NCBI RefSeq assembly: GCF_000428925.1
Contig: NZ_AUAW01000004.1
Location: 62,001-126,000 of the forward strand
DNA: 64,000 nt
From: Furfurilactobacillus rossiae DSM 15814
GTDB taxonomy: Bacteria > Bacillota > Bacilli > Lactobacillales > Lactobacillaceae
Direction of reading: 5' to 3'
A model generated the notes under the pieces. That model saw only the letters and a list, made by a program, of their open reading frames with translations, had not been told where the DNA came from and made no database searches. Position 1 is the first letter of the stretch; each line of letters opens with the position of its first letter. The position numbers and the translations under genes were made by a program. Below, piece after piece: positions 34,197 to 43,170 of the stretch.

Positions 34197-35939
34197 ATGG
34201 CTCAACAAGATTCACTACAGTTCTGCCCAAATTGTGGTGCAAAATTAAAACCAGATGCGCTATTCTGTGGCAATTGTGGATTTAACATTGCTAACTATAA
34301 GGCGTCAAAAAAGAATATTGGTAACGAAAGTCAAGCAAGCCAGCCGGCTAGTGCGTCAGCTGCTCCCAAGTCTGGTAATCGTTTCAATCAACCAAATCAG
34401 TCAGGCAGCCAGAGCAATGGTGTGCTTCACGCTGGCACTAGAGCAGCAAGCCAGCCTGTTCAGTCACAGGCTGCCTCTAAGCCTAAACCGTCAGCTGTCA
34501 GTTCAGCACCAACGCGAAGAACTAAAAAAACAAAAAAATGGCCGTGGATTACGGCCGCCATTGTGCTTATTATCTTAGCCGGTGGATATATGTTTGGCAA
34601 AAACTACTATTCCCAAGATAATCAACTGAAGCGCGCAATGACCTCTGTTAAAAAGAACGATAAGAATTTAGCGAAAAACTTTGCGGTTTCTGATAAACAA
34701 TTCAAACTGAGTCACAAAAGTTTGCAACCCTTGATCAAGGAATTGAAAAATAAACCCTCGGGGATGAAACAGTTTGAGTCACAACTCAAAAATAACGGTG
34801 TGACCGAAGACGGCGCGTATTCGTTTACCCCTTCTGGACGGGCATGGTTACTATTCCCACGATATAAAATCAAAGCCAAAACTTTTTCGGCTAAGTTACG
34901 AACCAATCAGCCGAACATCAAATTGACGGTCAACGGTCAACACGCATACAAAACCACAATGACGAGCGTTTCGCATAGCTTTGGTCCGTATATTGCCGGA
35001 CAATACGAATTGACGGCTGAGGGAAATGTTCATGGGCACCACATGAAAAATGACGGTAACTATTGGCTTACGCCAAGTAATGCTAGCGACGTTTATCTAG
35101 AGTTAAAGACGATTTCCTTCACAGCAAAAGGTTACCCTGGCGCTGAGGTTAGGATCAACAACAAATCATATGGCAACCTGGATAATACAGGCTCCCTGTA
35201 TCTTCAGGACATTCCGTGGTCTAATGACATGGAATTAACGATGGTTTACAGCGGCGACGGTGGGAAGGCTACGTCTAATCAACGCAAAATTCGTGACTCA
35301 GACGAAGATGAGGAAGTATCTGTCAGTTTCCCAGGAGTGATGTCTCATGACGATGCTCACAATTTAATTTCTGACGTCTTTACGGATATGGATTTACTAT
35401 CGGCTAGTGGTGATGTTCCTTCTGATCTTGCTTCTCTGTTTGACGATGGTACGTCGAGTCAACAGTACAAAGATATTGTTAGCATGGCTAAGAACTACAA
35501 TAATGACAAAAAAATCAGTAGTGTAAACTTCACTGTCCAAGACTTCCACGTAGTGCCTAATAAGAACGCTGAAACAAAGGCAACCTATAACGTGAAATAT
35601 AAGTTTTATGGTGACAGTGGTGCCTCACATACGCAGGTTTTCCAGTACGTGGCAGTACTTGATGGCACTGGCAGCGCTGGCAAGATTAAGAGCATCCATG
35701 CTACCAAGAAAATTAGTGATACGTCGGCACCGGGGTATGATGATTCGGATTCCAATAGTGATTCAGACTCCAGCAATAACGACGATTCCAGTTCAGATTC
35801 TTCGGATAGCGACTCAGATTCGGCTGATAACTCTGATGATAGCAATTCAGATACGGATTCAACTGACAATGAGTCATACCAAACGAACCAGAGGTATGTT
35901 AGCCAAAATTTGAGTTATAAAATCGGACATACCGAATAG
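34197..35939 (+). CDS. TcaA-like zinc-ribbon membrane protein with Ser-Asp tail
   Basis: 580 residues. Zinc ribbon CPNCGAKLKPDALFCGNCG at about residues 10-28, low-complexity Gln/Ser linker, membrane helix WPWITAAIVLIILAGGYMFG at about 119-138, outer repeated domains resembling the staphylococcal TcaA type, and a C-terminal tail (about 517-560) made almost only of Ser, Asp and Asn. TcaA proteins act at the cell wall, for example in glycopeptide response; a related role here is inferred. No LPXTG sorting signal. ATG 34197 follows GAAAGGATC. Confidence 0.75.
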   Translation: MAQQDSLQFCPNCGAKLKPDALFCGNCGFNIANYKASKKNIGNESQASQPASASAAPKSGNRFNQPNQSGSQSNGVLHAGTRAASQPVQSQAASKPKPSAVSSAPTRRTKKTKKWPWITAAIVLIILAGGYMFGKNYYSQDNQLKRAMTSVKKNDKNLAKNFAVSDKQFKLSHKSLQPLIKELKNKPSGMKQFESQLKNNGVTEDGAYSFTPSGRAWLLFPRYKIKAKTFSAKLRTNQPNIKLTVNGQHAYKTTMTSVSHSFGPYIAGQYELTAEGNVHGHHMKNDGNYWLTPSNASDVYLELKTISFTAKGYPGAEVRINNKSYGNLDNTGSLYLQDIPWSNDMELTMVYSGDGGKATSNQRKIRDSDEDEEVSVSFPGVMSHDDAHNLISDVFTDMDLLSASGDVPSDLASLFDDGTSSQQYKDIVSMAKNYNNDKKISSVNFTVQDFHVVPNKNAETKATYNVKYKFYGDSGASHTQVFQYVAVLDGTGSAGKIKSIHATKKISDTSAPGYDDSDSNSDSDSSNNDDSSSDSSDSDSDSADNSDDSNSDTDSTDNESYQTNQRYVSQNLSYKIGHTE

Positions 35940-35978
35940 ACTGTGGTTTGACGGAATGATTTATTAGAATTTTTCAAT

Positions 35979-36015
35979 AAAGCGCGTGATCAGTTTAAAT
36001 TGATCACGCGCTTTT
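35979..36015. terminator. Bidirectional terminator
   Basis: AAAGCGCGTGATCA (35979-35992) pairs with TGATCACGCGCTTT (36001-36014). A-rich on one side and T-rich on the other; it can end the zinc-ribbon operon and the convergent TetR gene. Confidence 0.85.
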
Positions 36016-36108
36016 AAAATTACATGTGTTGTTTAATTAAATGGGTCACCGAATAAGAAGCTACGAACTTATTCAATTATTCCGAAACTGGTTAAACGAT
36101 GCGTTCTG

Positions 36109-36642
36109 TTAGCAGTATTCACTGAACAAATCCGCCAAGTATTCTTCACTTTCCTTAAAATCGTGTGATGCCCATTCAATTAACAAGTTGAAAAAGCCGC
36201 CACATAAAAATTTAATTGTAAAAGCCTCTTTTGTTGGAGAATAAAGTTTATCGCATACGGATTTTTCACAAATTTGTTCTAGGAAAGAATTACATTTATC
36301 AAGAAGAAGAAAGGTTAAATCGCATTTAACTAAGTTCACCAGCAGTTGCTGTTCAGATTTAAAATCGGAAAGAAACATTAATATGATATCGTGAGGGTTT
36401 TCTATGCCCACCGAGGATATTTGCCGCTCGTACTCATTGAAGAAAGTATTAAGATAGTCCGTTATGACGTCTTCTAAAGTTTCATAGTTTCGATAAAATG
36501 CCATTCTGGAAACGCCGGCCTTAGTGGTGGTTTCAGTAATAGATATTTTATGGAAGTCCTTTTTCTCCATCAATTGCATTAACGCTGTAAAAATGCTTTC
36601 TTTCGTGATTGCGTTTCTATGCCCGTTAAATTTATTTGACAT
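36109..36642 (-). CDS. TetR/AcrR-family regulator
   Basis: 177 residues from ATG 36642 (GGAGCG, 7-nt spacing); an upstream in-frame start at 36672 has no ribosome binding site. The helix-turn-helix is visible in KISITETTTKAGVSRMAFYRNYETLEDV. The C-terminal domain resembles the TetR_C group with LSDFKSEQQLL. It is divergent from the adjacent short-chain dehydrogenase gene, its likely target. Confidence 0.85.
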   Translation of the reverse strand: MSNKFNGHRNAITKESIFTALMQLMEKKDFHKISITETTTKAGVSRMAFYRNYETLEDVITDYLNTFFNEYERQISSVGIENPHDIILMFLSDFKSEQQLLVNLVKCDLTFLLLDKCNSFLEQICEKSVCDKLYSPTKEAFTIKFLCGGFFNLLIEWASHDFKESEEYLADLFSEYC

Positions 36643-36682
36643 TACAATTCGCTCCAGTCTGTAACGTTTCACTCTGATAGGC

Positions 36683-36711
36683 TTGAAACGCCTTAATATC
36701 CAGAGTATATT
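36683..36711 (+). promoter_or_regulatory. Promoter of the SDR gene at 36763
   Basis: -35 TTGAAA (36683-36688), 17-nt spacer, -10 TATATT (36706-36711). Confidence 0.7.
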
Positions 36712-36725
36712 GCAAACGTCAAGAG

Positions 36726-36739
36726 GTTACAACTGTAAC
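36726..36739. promoter_or_regulatory. Candidate TetR operator
   Basis: Perfect inverted repeat GTTACA-AC-TGTAAC, starting 15 nt after the -10 of the SDR promoter. A related TGTAACGTTTCAC occurs at 36660, near the TetR start. The position suits repression by the divergent TetR protein. Confidence 0.5.
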
Positions 36740-36762
36740 GTGAAAAGGATGGATAATGTTAT

Positions 36763-37686
36763 ATGAGAGAGAATAGAAACGATAAAAAGAGATGGACACA
36801 AAGAGATATTGGTTCTCAAAAGGGCAAGAATGTTGTAGTTACTGGCACAGGAGGACTGGGATTTGAAACTGCGATAGTTTTGGCAGGAGCTGGAGCAAAT
36901 GTCATCATAACTGGTCGTAACGTAAGTAAAGGATCCAAGGCTGTTCAAAAAATCAAGGCTAAATATCCGAAGGCAAAAATTGAGTTTCAACGACTTGATT
37001 TGGCCGATTTATCCTCAGTTGCAAGTTTTAGCAAAGCACTCAATTTGAAATTAAAAAAACTGGACGTCTTAATCAATAATGCTGGCGTGATGGCAGTACC
37101 GGATAGGCAGGTCACAAAAGATGGGTTTGAACTGCAATTTGGTACGAATTATCTTGGCCATTTTGCTCTGACCGCGCACCTACTTCCTCTTTTGCGCAGA
37201 ACCCGAAATGCTCGTGTTGTTACCGTTAGCAGCATGGCACACCGATCTGGTAGAATAAATTTTGACGACTTGCAATCTCAACAAAGCTATAATCCTGACG
37301 TTGCCTATTCTCAATCTAAATTGGCTTGCTTGATGTTTTCTTCTGAATTACAAAAGCATAGTCTCGCAAATGATTGGGGAATCACAAGCATTGGTGTTCA
37401 TCCCGGTGGTGTTGCAACTAACTTAATTGAAAATGGTCCAGGAAAAACGTTGTATACTCGATTAATTTTTCGTTTTCTTCAGACTCCCAGTCAGGGGGCT
37501 AGATCAGCTTTATTTGCAGCTACGTCACCGAAAGCTAAGGGTGGATACTTTTATGGGCCAACCGGTTTAATGGAAATATGGGGCAAACCGAAATTAGATA
37601 AACCTGCCAAACAAGCAATGGATTTAAAAGCGTCAAATAAATTATGGGATGTATCAAGTCGCTTAGTTAACGTTGATTTTAGTTAA
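36763..37686 (+). CDS. Short-chain dehydrogenase/reductase, retinol dehydrogenase-like
   Basis: 307 residues. Rossmann fold with NNAGVMAVP and catalytic YSQSKLA (Tyr and Lys present), and FGTNYLGHFALT. The nucleotide loop reads TGTGGLG (residues 27-33), one residue shorter than the usual TGxxxGxG and than TGATSGLG in the paralog at 47069-48013. Substrate unknown. Regulated probably by the divergent TetR. Confidence 0.85.
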   Translation: MRENRNDKKRWTQRDIGSQKGKNVVVTGTGGLGFETAIVLAGAGANVIITGRNVSKGSKAVQKIKAKYPKAKIEFQRLDLADLSSVASFSKALNLKLKKLDVLINNAGVMAVPDRQVTKDGFELQFGTNYLGHFALTAHLLPLLRRTRNARVVTVSSMAHRSGRINFDDLQSQQSYNPDVAYSQSKLACLMFSSELQKHSLANDWGITSIGVHPGGVATNLIENGPGKTLYTRLIFRFLQTPSQGARSALFAATSPKAKGGYFYGPTGLMEIWGKPKLDKPAKQAMDLKASNKLWDVSSRLVNVDFS

Positions 37687-37754
37687 CTAGCAATTCATGT
37701 GGCTATCTTCGGAATGAATTCAGTAGTTTTGTTTGCCAAGGCTTACGACATAAT

Positions 37755-37786
37755 AAAAAAGGCTAATCGCAATTAGCGACTAGCCT
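37755..37786 (-). terminator. Minus-strand intrinsic terminator of the candidate RNA
   Basis: On the minus strand GGCTAGTCGC (37785-37776) pairs with GCGATTAGCC (37770-37761), followed by TTTTTT. The plus strand lacks a T tract, so it serves a minus-strand transcript. Confidence 0.8.
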
Positions 37787-37870
37787 ACCGTATAACATCT
37801 ATCCCACGAGGGTAGTGAGTGCTGGCTGGAAGCACTCACTATCTTTCTAATGACGGTATTATGACAGTTT
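37755..37870 (-). ncRNA. Candidate structured small RNA
   Basis: On the minus strand a closing stem TACCGT/ACGGTA (37853-37858 with 37786-37791) encloses a perfect 11-bp hairpin, TAGTGAGTGCT/AGCACTCACTA (37813-37841), and a short CCC-TCGT-GGG hairpin, and is followed at once by an intrinsic terminator. No reading frame fits it and no gene lies directly downstream. It looks like a stand-alone RNA, but I cannot match it to a known family. Confidence 0.45.
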
Positions 37871-38033
37871 GGTAGATTTCGCAAACGTAAACTGCTGTTA
37901 TATCTCAGAGAACCTAGATTTAGATCTTCAGGATTTCGTTCATGGGCTGCTCACTGATGGGTAGTCCCTTATTTATGGGCAATTTGGTAACACTTTCATA
38001 CTGTCCAGTACTATTCAATAATCTATGAAAACA

Positions 38034-38079
38034 AGAAAAAAACCACCAATCACGGGCTGAGCCAGCGTGATTGGTGGTT
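38034..38079 (-). terminator. Terminator of tRNA-Lys
   Basis: On the minus strand AACCACCAATCACG pairs with CGTGATTGGTGGTT (38079-38066 with 38054-38041), then TTTTTTTC. Confidence 0.9.
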
Positions 38080-38090
38080 AATTGTTTTGA

Positions 38091-38163
38091 TGGATCGCCA
38101 GGGGATCGAACCCTGGACCCACGGATTAAGAGTCCGTTGCTCTGCCAGCTGAGCTAGCGATCC
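38091..38163 (-). tRNA. tRNA-Lys (anticodon CTT)
   Basis: The minus strand folds as a 73-nt cloverleaf: acceptor GGATCGC/GCGATCC, anticodon stem ACGGA/TCCGT with loop CTCTTAA (anticodon CTT), T arm CAGGG-TTCGATC-CCCTG, discriminator A. CCA is not encoded. Followed by a strong terminator. Confidence 0.95.
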
Positions 38164-38298
38164 ATATCAATTCAACTTTTATATAGTATCATATGCTCCA
38201 AACCCTGACAACAGGTTTTTCAGAAAAAGTTTAGATTATGACAAAACAAAGCCGTTGCAGGCGTAGTGATTCGTCTACAGCGGCAATTTTAGTGCAAA

Positions 38299-38712
38299 TT
38301 ATACAGGTTGATAATTCAATCGATGAATCAACCAACGATTGTGATCCTGGCTACGGATCAGGCGATCCGACACGAGTGTCATCGTGAAGCTATAAGGTTC
38401 TGAATAATTATCAGTTCCTTGGATAACCACATGACCGTGGACAAGTGCGACTAATTCTAGTGAAGGGACGTCGATCGTCATGTTGGTTAGGTGTTGTGGG
38501 TTTGTTAGTAAGGTTTGAATCATTTCTAGAATGGCTGCATGACCAGCCCGTTCATGACTTTTAAAACGTAAAAAGGATTCGGAACAAAATAGACTCGTTA
38601 GCGTAGCGGCATCCATACCCCCATCCAATGCCTGAAAATAGGTTTCAATTGTATGCTTAACGGCCTCCTGCTTTGTTTGTTTTTGCAAACGTACTTCATC
38701 AATATTGAACAT
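38299..38712 (-). CDS. SnoaL/NTF2-like protein
   Basis: 137 residues with the cone-shaped alpha+beta pattern of SnoaL/NTF2-like proteins: N-terminal helix TIETYFQALDGGMDAATLTSLF, then strands with VHGHVVIQGTDNYSEPYSFTMTL. These are ligand-binding or polyketide-cyclase-like folds; the function here is unknown. It is divergent from the AraC-family gene. Confidence 0.65.
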   Translation of the reverse strand: MFNIDEVRLQKQTKQEAVKHTIETYFQALDGGMDAATLTSLFCSESFLRFKSHERAGHAAILEMIQTLLTNPQHLTNMTIDVPSLELVALVHGHVVIQGTDNYSEPYSFTMTLVSDRLIRSQDHNRWLIHRLNYQPV

Positions 38713-38857
38713 TTTAAAGCCCCCTAAATGTAATCAATCACTGACGTCTATTACTGACCCTTACCAACTGTTTAGAGTGTAATTAGTTCGCTTATATTCA
38801 GATATGATAAAGACGACTTAATGGTTGAAATCCGTCGTGGATATGGAGGCAAAAAAG

Positions 38858-39859
38858 ATGACTAGTAAGCAACGTTTATTGGAATCAGAAATTGCTAAAT
38901 TAATGAAGATTCAACTGGTTGAATTGGACGAACTTGGACACATAAAAAGAAATGTCACAGATAATGACCTTGATATCCTCGATCGTGCCTTAATCAAGGC
39001 GGCCGTTCAAGAAGTACAACAAACAGAAATAACGATGTTAAAGCATACGTCAGTCAAGCATCGACAGGCCTTCTGCTTCAAGGCAGAGTTAGGTGTCATC
39101 GTTTGTGGTGTTGGTTTTTCGGATATGGACGAGCAACAGTTACGTTTATGTGCGCTCTGTTTATATGTCGGCTTGCTGGGCAGATCGCCGTTGATGGTAC
39201 CGAAACTCAGCGAGGCCAGACTTGAATCGTTTCACGTAGAACCGGCGCAAACGTTGATTCAAGCGATTGCCAAGGAAAACTGGGAAGTTTTAAGCAACTT
39301 TGTTAAAACGCATTTTGTCAAAGTTACGCCGAGACCCCAACACCTGATTGGGTTAACATTGATTGCAGGACTGTTTGTGGGGCATCAACTGACAGTAAAT
39401 GGACGTTTGCGACACTTTACTGAGCTTGTGGGTAAATGGTGGCAGGATGTCCGCAACGATGATATGACTAGCACAAAATTGGCAGGACAACTGGTAGTGG
39501 CGTTTGAGCGGCGTCGTGTTCATAGTTCTCGTCTCGGTGGAGATCACCTCGTGAACCAGATTGTGAAAGATATCAATGTACATATAGAGACCCGTCTGCG
39601 CGTTGTGGATGTTGCCAAACGGATGAAACTGTCCGCAGATTACATTACCCGGCACTTCCACCAGCAAACGGGGTGGACGCTGAAACAGTATATTTTGATG
39701 CGTAAGGTGACCGTAGCTAAAACGCTGTTACTGCAGCAGAGCGTAACGGAAGTCTGTTATCGGCTTCATTTTGGTGATCAGAGTCATTTTGCCAAGGTAT
39801 TTAAACACTATGCTGGGCTGACGCCACATGAATATCAGCGCCAACAACAGGATCACTAA
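38858..39859 (+). CDS. AraC-family transcriptional regulator
   Basis: 333 residues from ATG 38858 (GGAGG nine bases upstream); upstream in-frame TTG 38825 is not supported. The C-terminal about 100 residues hold the two AraC helix-turn-helices (VVDVAKRMKLSADYITRHFHQQTGWTLKQYIL and SVTEVCYRLHFGDQSHFAKVFKHYAGLTPHEY). The N-terminal sensing domain is not recognised. Target may be the divergent SnoaL-like gene. Confidence 0.88.
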   Translation: MTSKQRLLESEIAKLMKIQLVELDELGHIKRNVTDNDLDILDRALIKAAVQEVQQTEITMLKHTSVKHRQAFCFKAELGVIVCGVGFSDMDEQQLRLCALCLYVGLLGRSPLMVPKLSEARLESFHVEPAQTLIQAIAKENWEVLSNFVKTHFVKVTPRPQHLIGLTLIAGLFVGHQLTVNGRLRHFTELVGKWWQDVRNDDMTSTKLAGQLVVAFERRRVHSSRLGGDHLVNQIVKDINVHIETRLRVVDVAKRMKLSADYITRHFHQQTGWTLKQYILMRKVTVAKTLLLQQSVTEVCYRLHFGDQSHFAKVFKHYAGLTPHEYQRQQQDH

Positions 39860-39908
39860 TGACAAGTACGCTGAATCTGTTAAACTCTGATGTGGAGGTT
39901 GTAAACTC

Positions 39909-40472
39909 ATGTCAAAGTCACGAATAGAGGCATTTACTGATGGCGTTGTTGCCATCATTATTACCATTCTAGTTTTGGATTTAAAATTGCCTGAACAACA
40001 CACTTGGGCCGCGTTGTGGCAGATGAGAATGCCATTTGTCGTGTACGTCGCTAGTTTTCTAATGATTGCCGAAATTTGGAACTTCCATCATCAGATGTTT
40101 GCCGCAGTCGAAAAAACGGATGCACATGTTTTGTGGGCAAATATGAATTTGCTGTTCTGGATGTCCTTAATCCCTGCGGTAACGGCGTGGTATGGGACGG
40201 ACATCTTTGCTAGGCCGAGCGCTATGTTATATGCATTGATTGTATTGCCTTTTAACATTTCGTTTATTATCTTGAACCACGCTGTTCAACATGCTAATCA
40301 ACTGTCTACTAAAGCGGGCACATCGGCCGATTCAGAGAGAAGAAACCAGTGGTCCTTGATCATTAATGTTTTGGTGATCATCATTACGTTCTTTTTCCCA
40401 CCGTTTGCGTTGTTATCCATGATTTTAAACGTCATCATATGGTTAATTCCACTTCGACGCGTACGTCGTTAG
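39909..40472 (+). CDS. TMEM175-family potassium channel-like protein
   Basis: 187 residues, six hydrophobic segments. The N-terminal RIEAFTDGVVAIIITILVLDLKLP holds the FSDG-type motif (here FTDG) of bacterial TMEM175 (DUF1211) channels, which have one six-helix unit and assemble as tetramers. Start ATG 39909 follows TGGAGG. Confidence 0.88.
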   Translation: MSKSRIEAFTDGVVAIIITILVLDLKLPEQHTWAALWQMRMPFVVYVASFLMIAEIWNFHHQMFAAVEKTDAHVLWANMNLLFWMSLIPAVTAWYGTDIFARPSAMLYALIVLPFNISFIILNHAVQHANQLSTKAGTSADSERRNQWSLIINVLVIIITFFFPPFALLSMILNVIIWLIPLRRVRR

Positions 40473-40496
40473 TCAATTTAGTGGCTGTGATATAAT
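40469..40496 (+). promoter_or_regulatory. Promoter of the wal operon
   Basis: Perfect -10 TATAAT (40491-40496) with an upstream TGTG resembling an extended -10; the -35 TTAGTC is weak. It lies 83 nt before the walR start. Confidence 0.65.
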
Positions 40497-40579
40497 AGAA
40501 GAGGTTGCTCATAGTCTTGAGCGACGTTTTACATGAAATTCGTATTCAATTACTTAACTCCAATGGAGGATATGTTTAC

Positions 40580-41290
40580 ATGAGTAAAATTCTTGTTGTT
40601 GATGATGAAAAACCAATCTCTGATATTATCAAATTCAATCTTGAAAAAGAGGGCTACGACGTTGTCACGGCAGCTGATGGCGAAGAAGCAATTGCCAAAG
40701 TTGATGATGAACAGCCAGATTTGATATTGCTTGATTTAATGTTGCCTAAAATTGATGGGCTGGAAGTTGCCCGTCGTGTTCGGACTAAGTACACAACGCC
40801 AATCATTATGGTTACGGCCAAGGATTCTGAAATCGATAAGGTTTTGGGCTTGGAACTGGGTGCCGATGATTATGTTACGAAACCATTCTCAAACCGTGAG
40901 CTGGTTGCCCGTGTGAAAGCCAATTTACGCCGGCAGGATACAGTGGTTAAAAACTCTGCTGCTGCGGAAAATGAATCCAACTCAATTGAAGTTGGCGATC
41001 TAAAAATCGATCCAGATGCCTACATGGTGTCCAAACGTGGGGATGACATTGAACTGACCCACCGTGAATTTGAGTTGTTGTACTACCTTGCTCAGCACAT
41101 CGGTCAGGTTATGACACGTGAACACTTGTTACAAACAGTCTGGGGCTATGACTACTTTGGTGATGTCCGGACTGTTGATGTTACGATGAGACGATTGCGT
41201 GAAAAGGTTGAAGATACACCAAGTCACCCGGCATGGCTAGTTACCCGCCGGGGTGTCGGTTATTACTTACGCAACCCAGAAACAGATTAA
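40580..41290 (+). CDS. walR: Cell-wall response regulator WalR
   Basis: OmpR-family regulator of cell-wall metabolism, 236 residues. ATG 40580 follows GGAGG; the longer frame upstream lacks a start signal. Receiver with D52 in LLDLMLPK; C-terminal winged helix with [54 protein letters not shown]. Begins the walRKHI operon. Confidence 0.97.
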   Translation: MSKILVVDDEKPISDIIKFNLEKEGYDVVTAADGEEAIAKVDDEQPDLILLDLMLPKIDGLEVARRVRTKYTTPIIMVTAKDSEIDKVLGLELGADDYVTKPFSNRELVARVKANLRRQDTVVKNSAAAENESNSIEVGDLKIDPDAYMVSKRGDDIELTHREFELLYYLAQHIGQVMTREHLLQTVWGYDYFGDVRTVDVTMRRLREKVEDTPSHPAWLVTRRGVGYYLRNPETD

Positions 41291-41316
41291 GTTAAAAACT
41301 AGGAGCAGTTTGGATT

Positions 41317-43170
41317 GTGAACAAAAAGATTCGTTTTTTCCAATCAATTAATTTTAAAATTGCGCTCATTTTTGCCCTGATGCTATTGATTACGCTGGAA
41401 GTCGTCGGGGCTTTTTTCGTACGCCAATTGGAACAGCAGAACTTGAGTACGTTTAGACAGCAGATTCAATTGTCGGCTTATATTGATAATTCATTATCTG
41501 ACCAGTTGATGCGCAGTAATACTACAGCTGCCAATACGAGAATCCGTAGCATTTTATCTGAAGTGAATAACGCGAACATCACTGAAATTCGCGTTATCGA
41601 TAACAAAGGCACGGTCCGTGGTACCAGTAATGTCAACGATCAAACGATTGTTGGTCAGAAAACTACGGATAGTAACGTTAAGAACGCAATTTACAACAAC
41701 CGTTCCTATCAACGGGATGTTTATGATGCCCGTGATAATAATCGGTACTATGTTTCGATTGTGCCGTTGTTAAGTTCCTCGGGTAATAACGGAAACACAC
41801 TGGTTGGGGTGCTTTACATTCGTGCCTCACTAGAGGGTGTTTATCAGAACATTAATAACATCACGTTGATTTACCTATCTGCAGCGGCGGTCGCTATCAT
41901 TTTAGGGTTGATTATGTCGATAGTTATTTCCCGGGCAATAACCCGTCCAATTGACGAAATGAAGCGACAAACGGTTCAAATTGCGCAAGGTGACTATTCT
42001 GGTCAAGTGCGTGTCTATGGAACCGATGAGCTAGGTCAATTGGCCAGTGCGGTTAATAACCTTTCCGTGCGTGTTGAAGAAGCGCAGGAGTCCACAGAGG
42101 CTGAACGACGACGGTTGGATTCGGTGCTGGCCCATATGAGTGACGGGGTCATCGCCACTGATCGACGTGGAAACATAAATATCATCAACTCGGCGGCTCG
42201 CGATTTCTTGAACGTTGATGAAATAGAAGCGGAAGGCACATCTATCCTAGATATTCTTCATATTCGTGATCAGTATACGCTCCGGGAGTTGCTGGAAAGC
42301 CAGGATGAGGTCGCTCTTGATTTGTCAGAAGAGGGCCGTGACCTGATCTTGCATGCAACGTTCTCTCTGATTCAACGTGAATCTGGGTTCATTTCAGGGC
42401 TGGTTTGTGTTCTTCATGATGTAACTGAACAGCAGAAGGAAGACGAAGACCGTAAGCAGTTTGTTTCGAATGTTTCTCACGAATTGCGGACACCGTTAAC
42501 CTCCGTCCGCTCATACATCGATGCTTTAGTCGATGGCGCTTGGGAAGATAAAAAAGTCGCACCTGGCTTTTTGAAGGTCGCTCAAGATGAAACGGAACGG
42601 ATGATCCGGATGGTCAATGATCTGTTAGCCCTTAGCCGAATGGATTCTGGAACCACTAAACTTGAAATGGAAACGGTCAATTTGAACGAACTGTTCAACT
42701 ATATTTTGAATCGTTTTGACATGATGATAAAAACGGACGACAATCCTGAAAAGCATTATCGAATCGAGCGTGACTTTACCGACAAAGACTTATGGGTTGA
42801 AATCGATACTGATCGATTTACCCAAGTGGTCGATAATATCATGAACAACGCAATCAAGTACTCACCAGATGGTGGTGTGATTACTTGTCGTTTACTAGAG
42901 ACACACAACCAGGTCATTATGAGTATTTCCGATCAGGGATTAGGCATTCCACATAAGGATCTGACCCACATCTTTGACAGATTTTACCGAGTTGATAAGG
43001 CCCGTTCCCGTGCTCAAGGTGGTACAGGATTGGGACTAGCCATCTCGAAGGAAGTTATTCAGATGCTGGGCGGTCGAATCTGGGTTGATAGTACCGAGGG
43101 CAAGGGTTCCACGTTCTATATTTCACTGCCATTCGAGCAATTTGAGGAGGATGACTGGGATGTGGACTAG
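41317..43170 (+). CDS. walK: Cell-wall sensor histidine kinase WalK
   Basis: 617 residues from GTG 41317 (AGGAG site). Order: membrane helix (about 12-34), extracellular sensing domain (about 35-180), second helix (about 182-205), HAMP, PAS (about 265-370), dimerisation domain with phospho-acceptor H388 in VSNVSHELRTPL, HATPase with NAIKYSPDGG and GGTGLGLAI. Essential two-component kinase of low-G+C Gram-positives. The tail overlaps the walH start. Confidence 0.97.
   Translation: MNKKIRFFQSINFKIALIFALMLLITLEVVGAFFVRQLEQQNLSTFRQQIQLSAYIDNSLSDQLMRSNTTAANTRIRSILSEVNNANITEIRVIDNKGTVRGTSNVNDQTIVGQKTTDSNVKNAIYNNRSYQRDVYDARDNNRYYVSIVPLLSSSGNNGNTLVGVLYIRASLEGVYQNINNITLIYLSAAAVAIILGLIMSIVISRAITRPIDEMKRQTVQIAQGDYSGQVRVYGTDELGQLASAVNNLSVRVEEAQESTEAERRRLDSVLAHMSDGVIATDRRGNINIINSAARDFLNVDEIEAEGTSILDILHIRDQYTLRELLESQDEVALDLSEEGRDLILHATFSLIQRESGFISGLVCVLHDVTEQQKEDEDRKQFVSNVSHELRTPLTSVRSYIDALVDGAWEDKKVAPGFLKVAQDETERMIRMVNDLLALSRMDSGTTKLEMETVNLNELFNYILNRFDMMIKTDDNPEKHYRIERDFTDKDLWVEIDTDRFTQVVDNIMNNAIKYSPDGGVITCRLLETHNQVIMSISDQGLGIPHKDLTHIFDRFYRVDKARSRAQGGTGLGLAISKEVIQMLGGRIWVDSTEGKGSTFYISLPFEQFEEDDWDVD

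Larger units (their letters stand above)
37687..38033. other. Intergenic region with possible small RNA
   Basis: 347 bases without a convincing protein gene. The part 37755-37870 is strongly structured and is listed separately. In 37871-38033 I see no gene; a minus-strand promoter cannot be fixed, though TATAAC at about 37899-37904 (complement) could be a -10. Confidence 0.5.

Noticed and set aside
35606-35913. Frames on both strands over the Ser-Asp tail
   Set aside because: Produced by the repetitive codons of the zinc-ribbon protein; no start signals.
36763-37686. Frameshifted SDR pseudogene
   Set aside because: The short glycine loop looked like damage, but the frame is open throughout and the catalytic Tyr/Lys are intact.
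37755-37870. 6S RNA or a known riboswitch
   Set aside because: Position next to a tRNA and the structured fold were suggestive, but no defining consensus could be matched, and no downstream gene fits a riboswitch.
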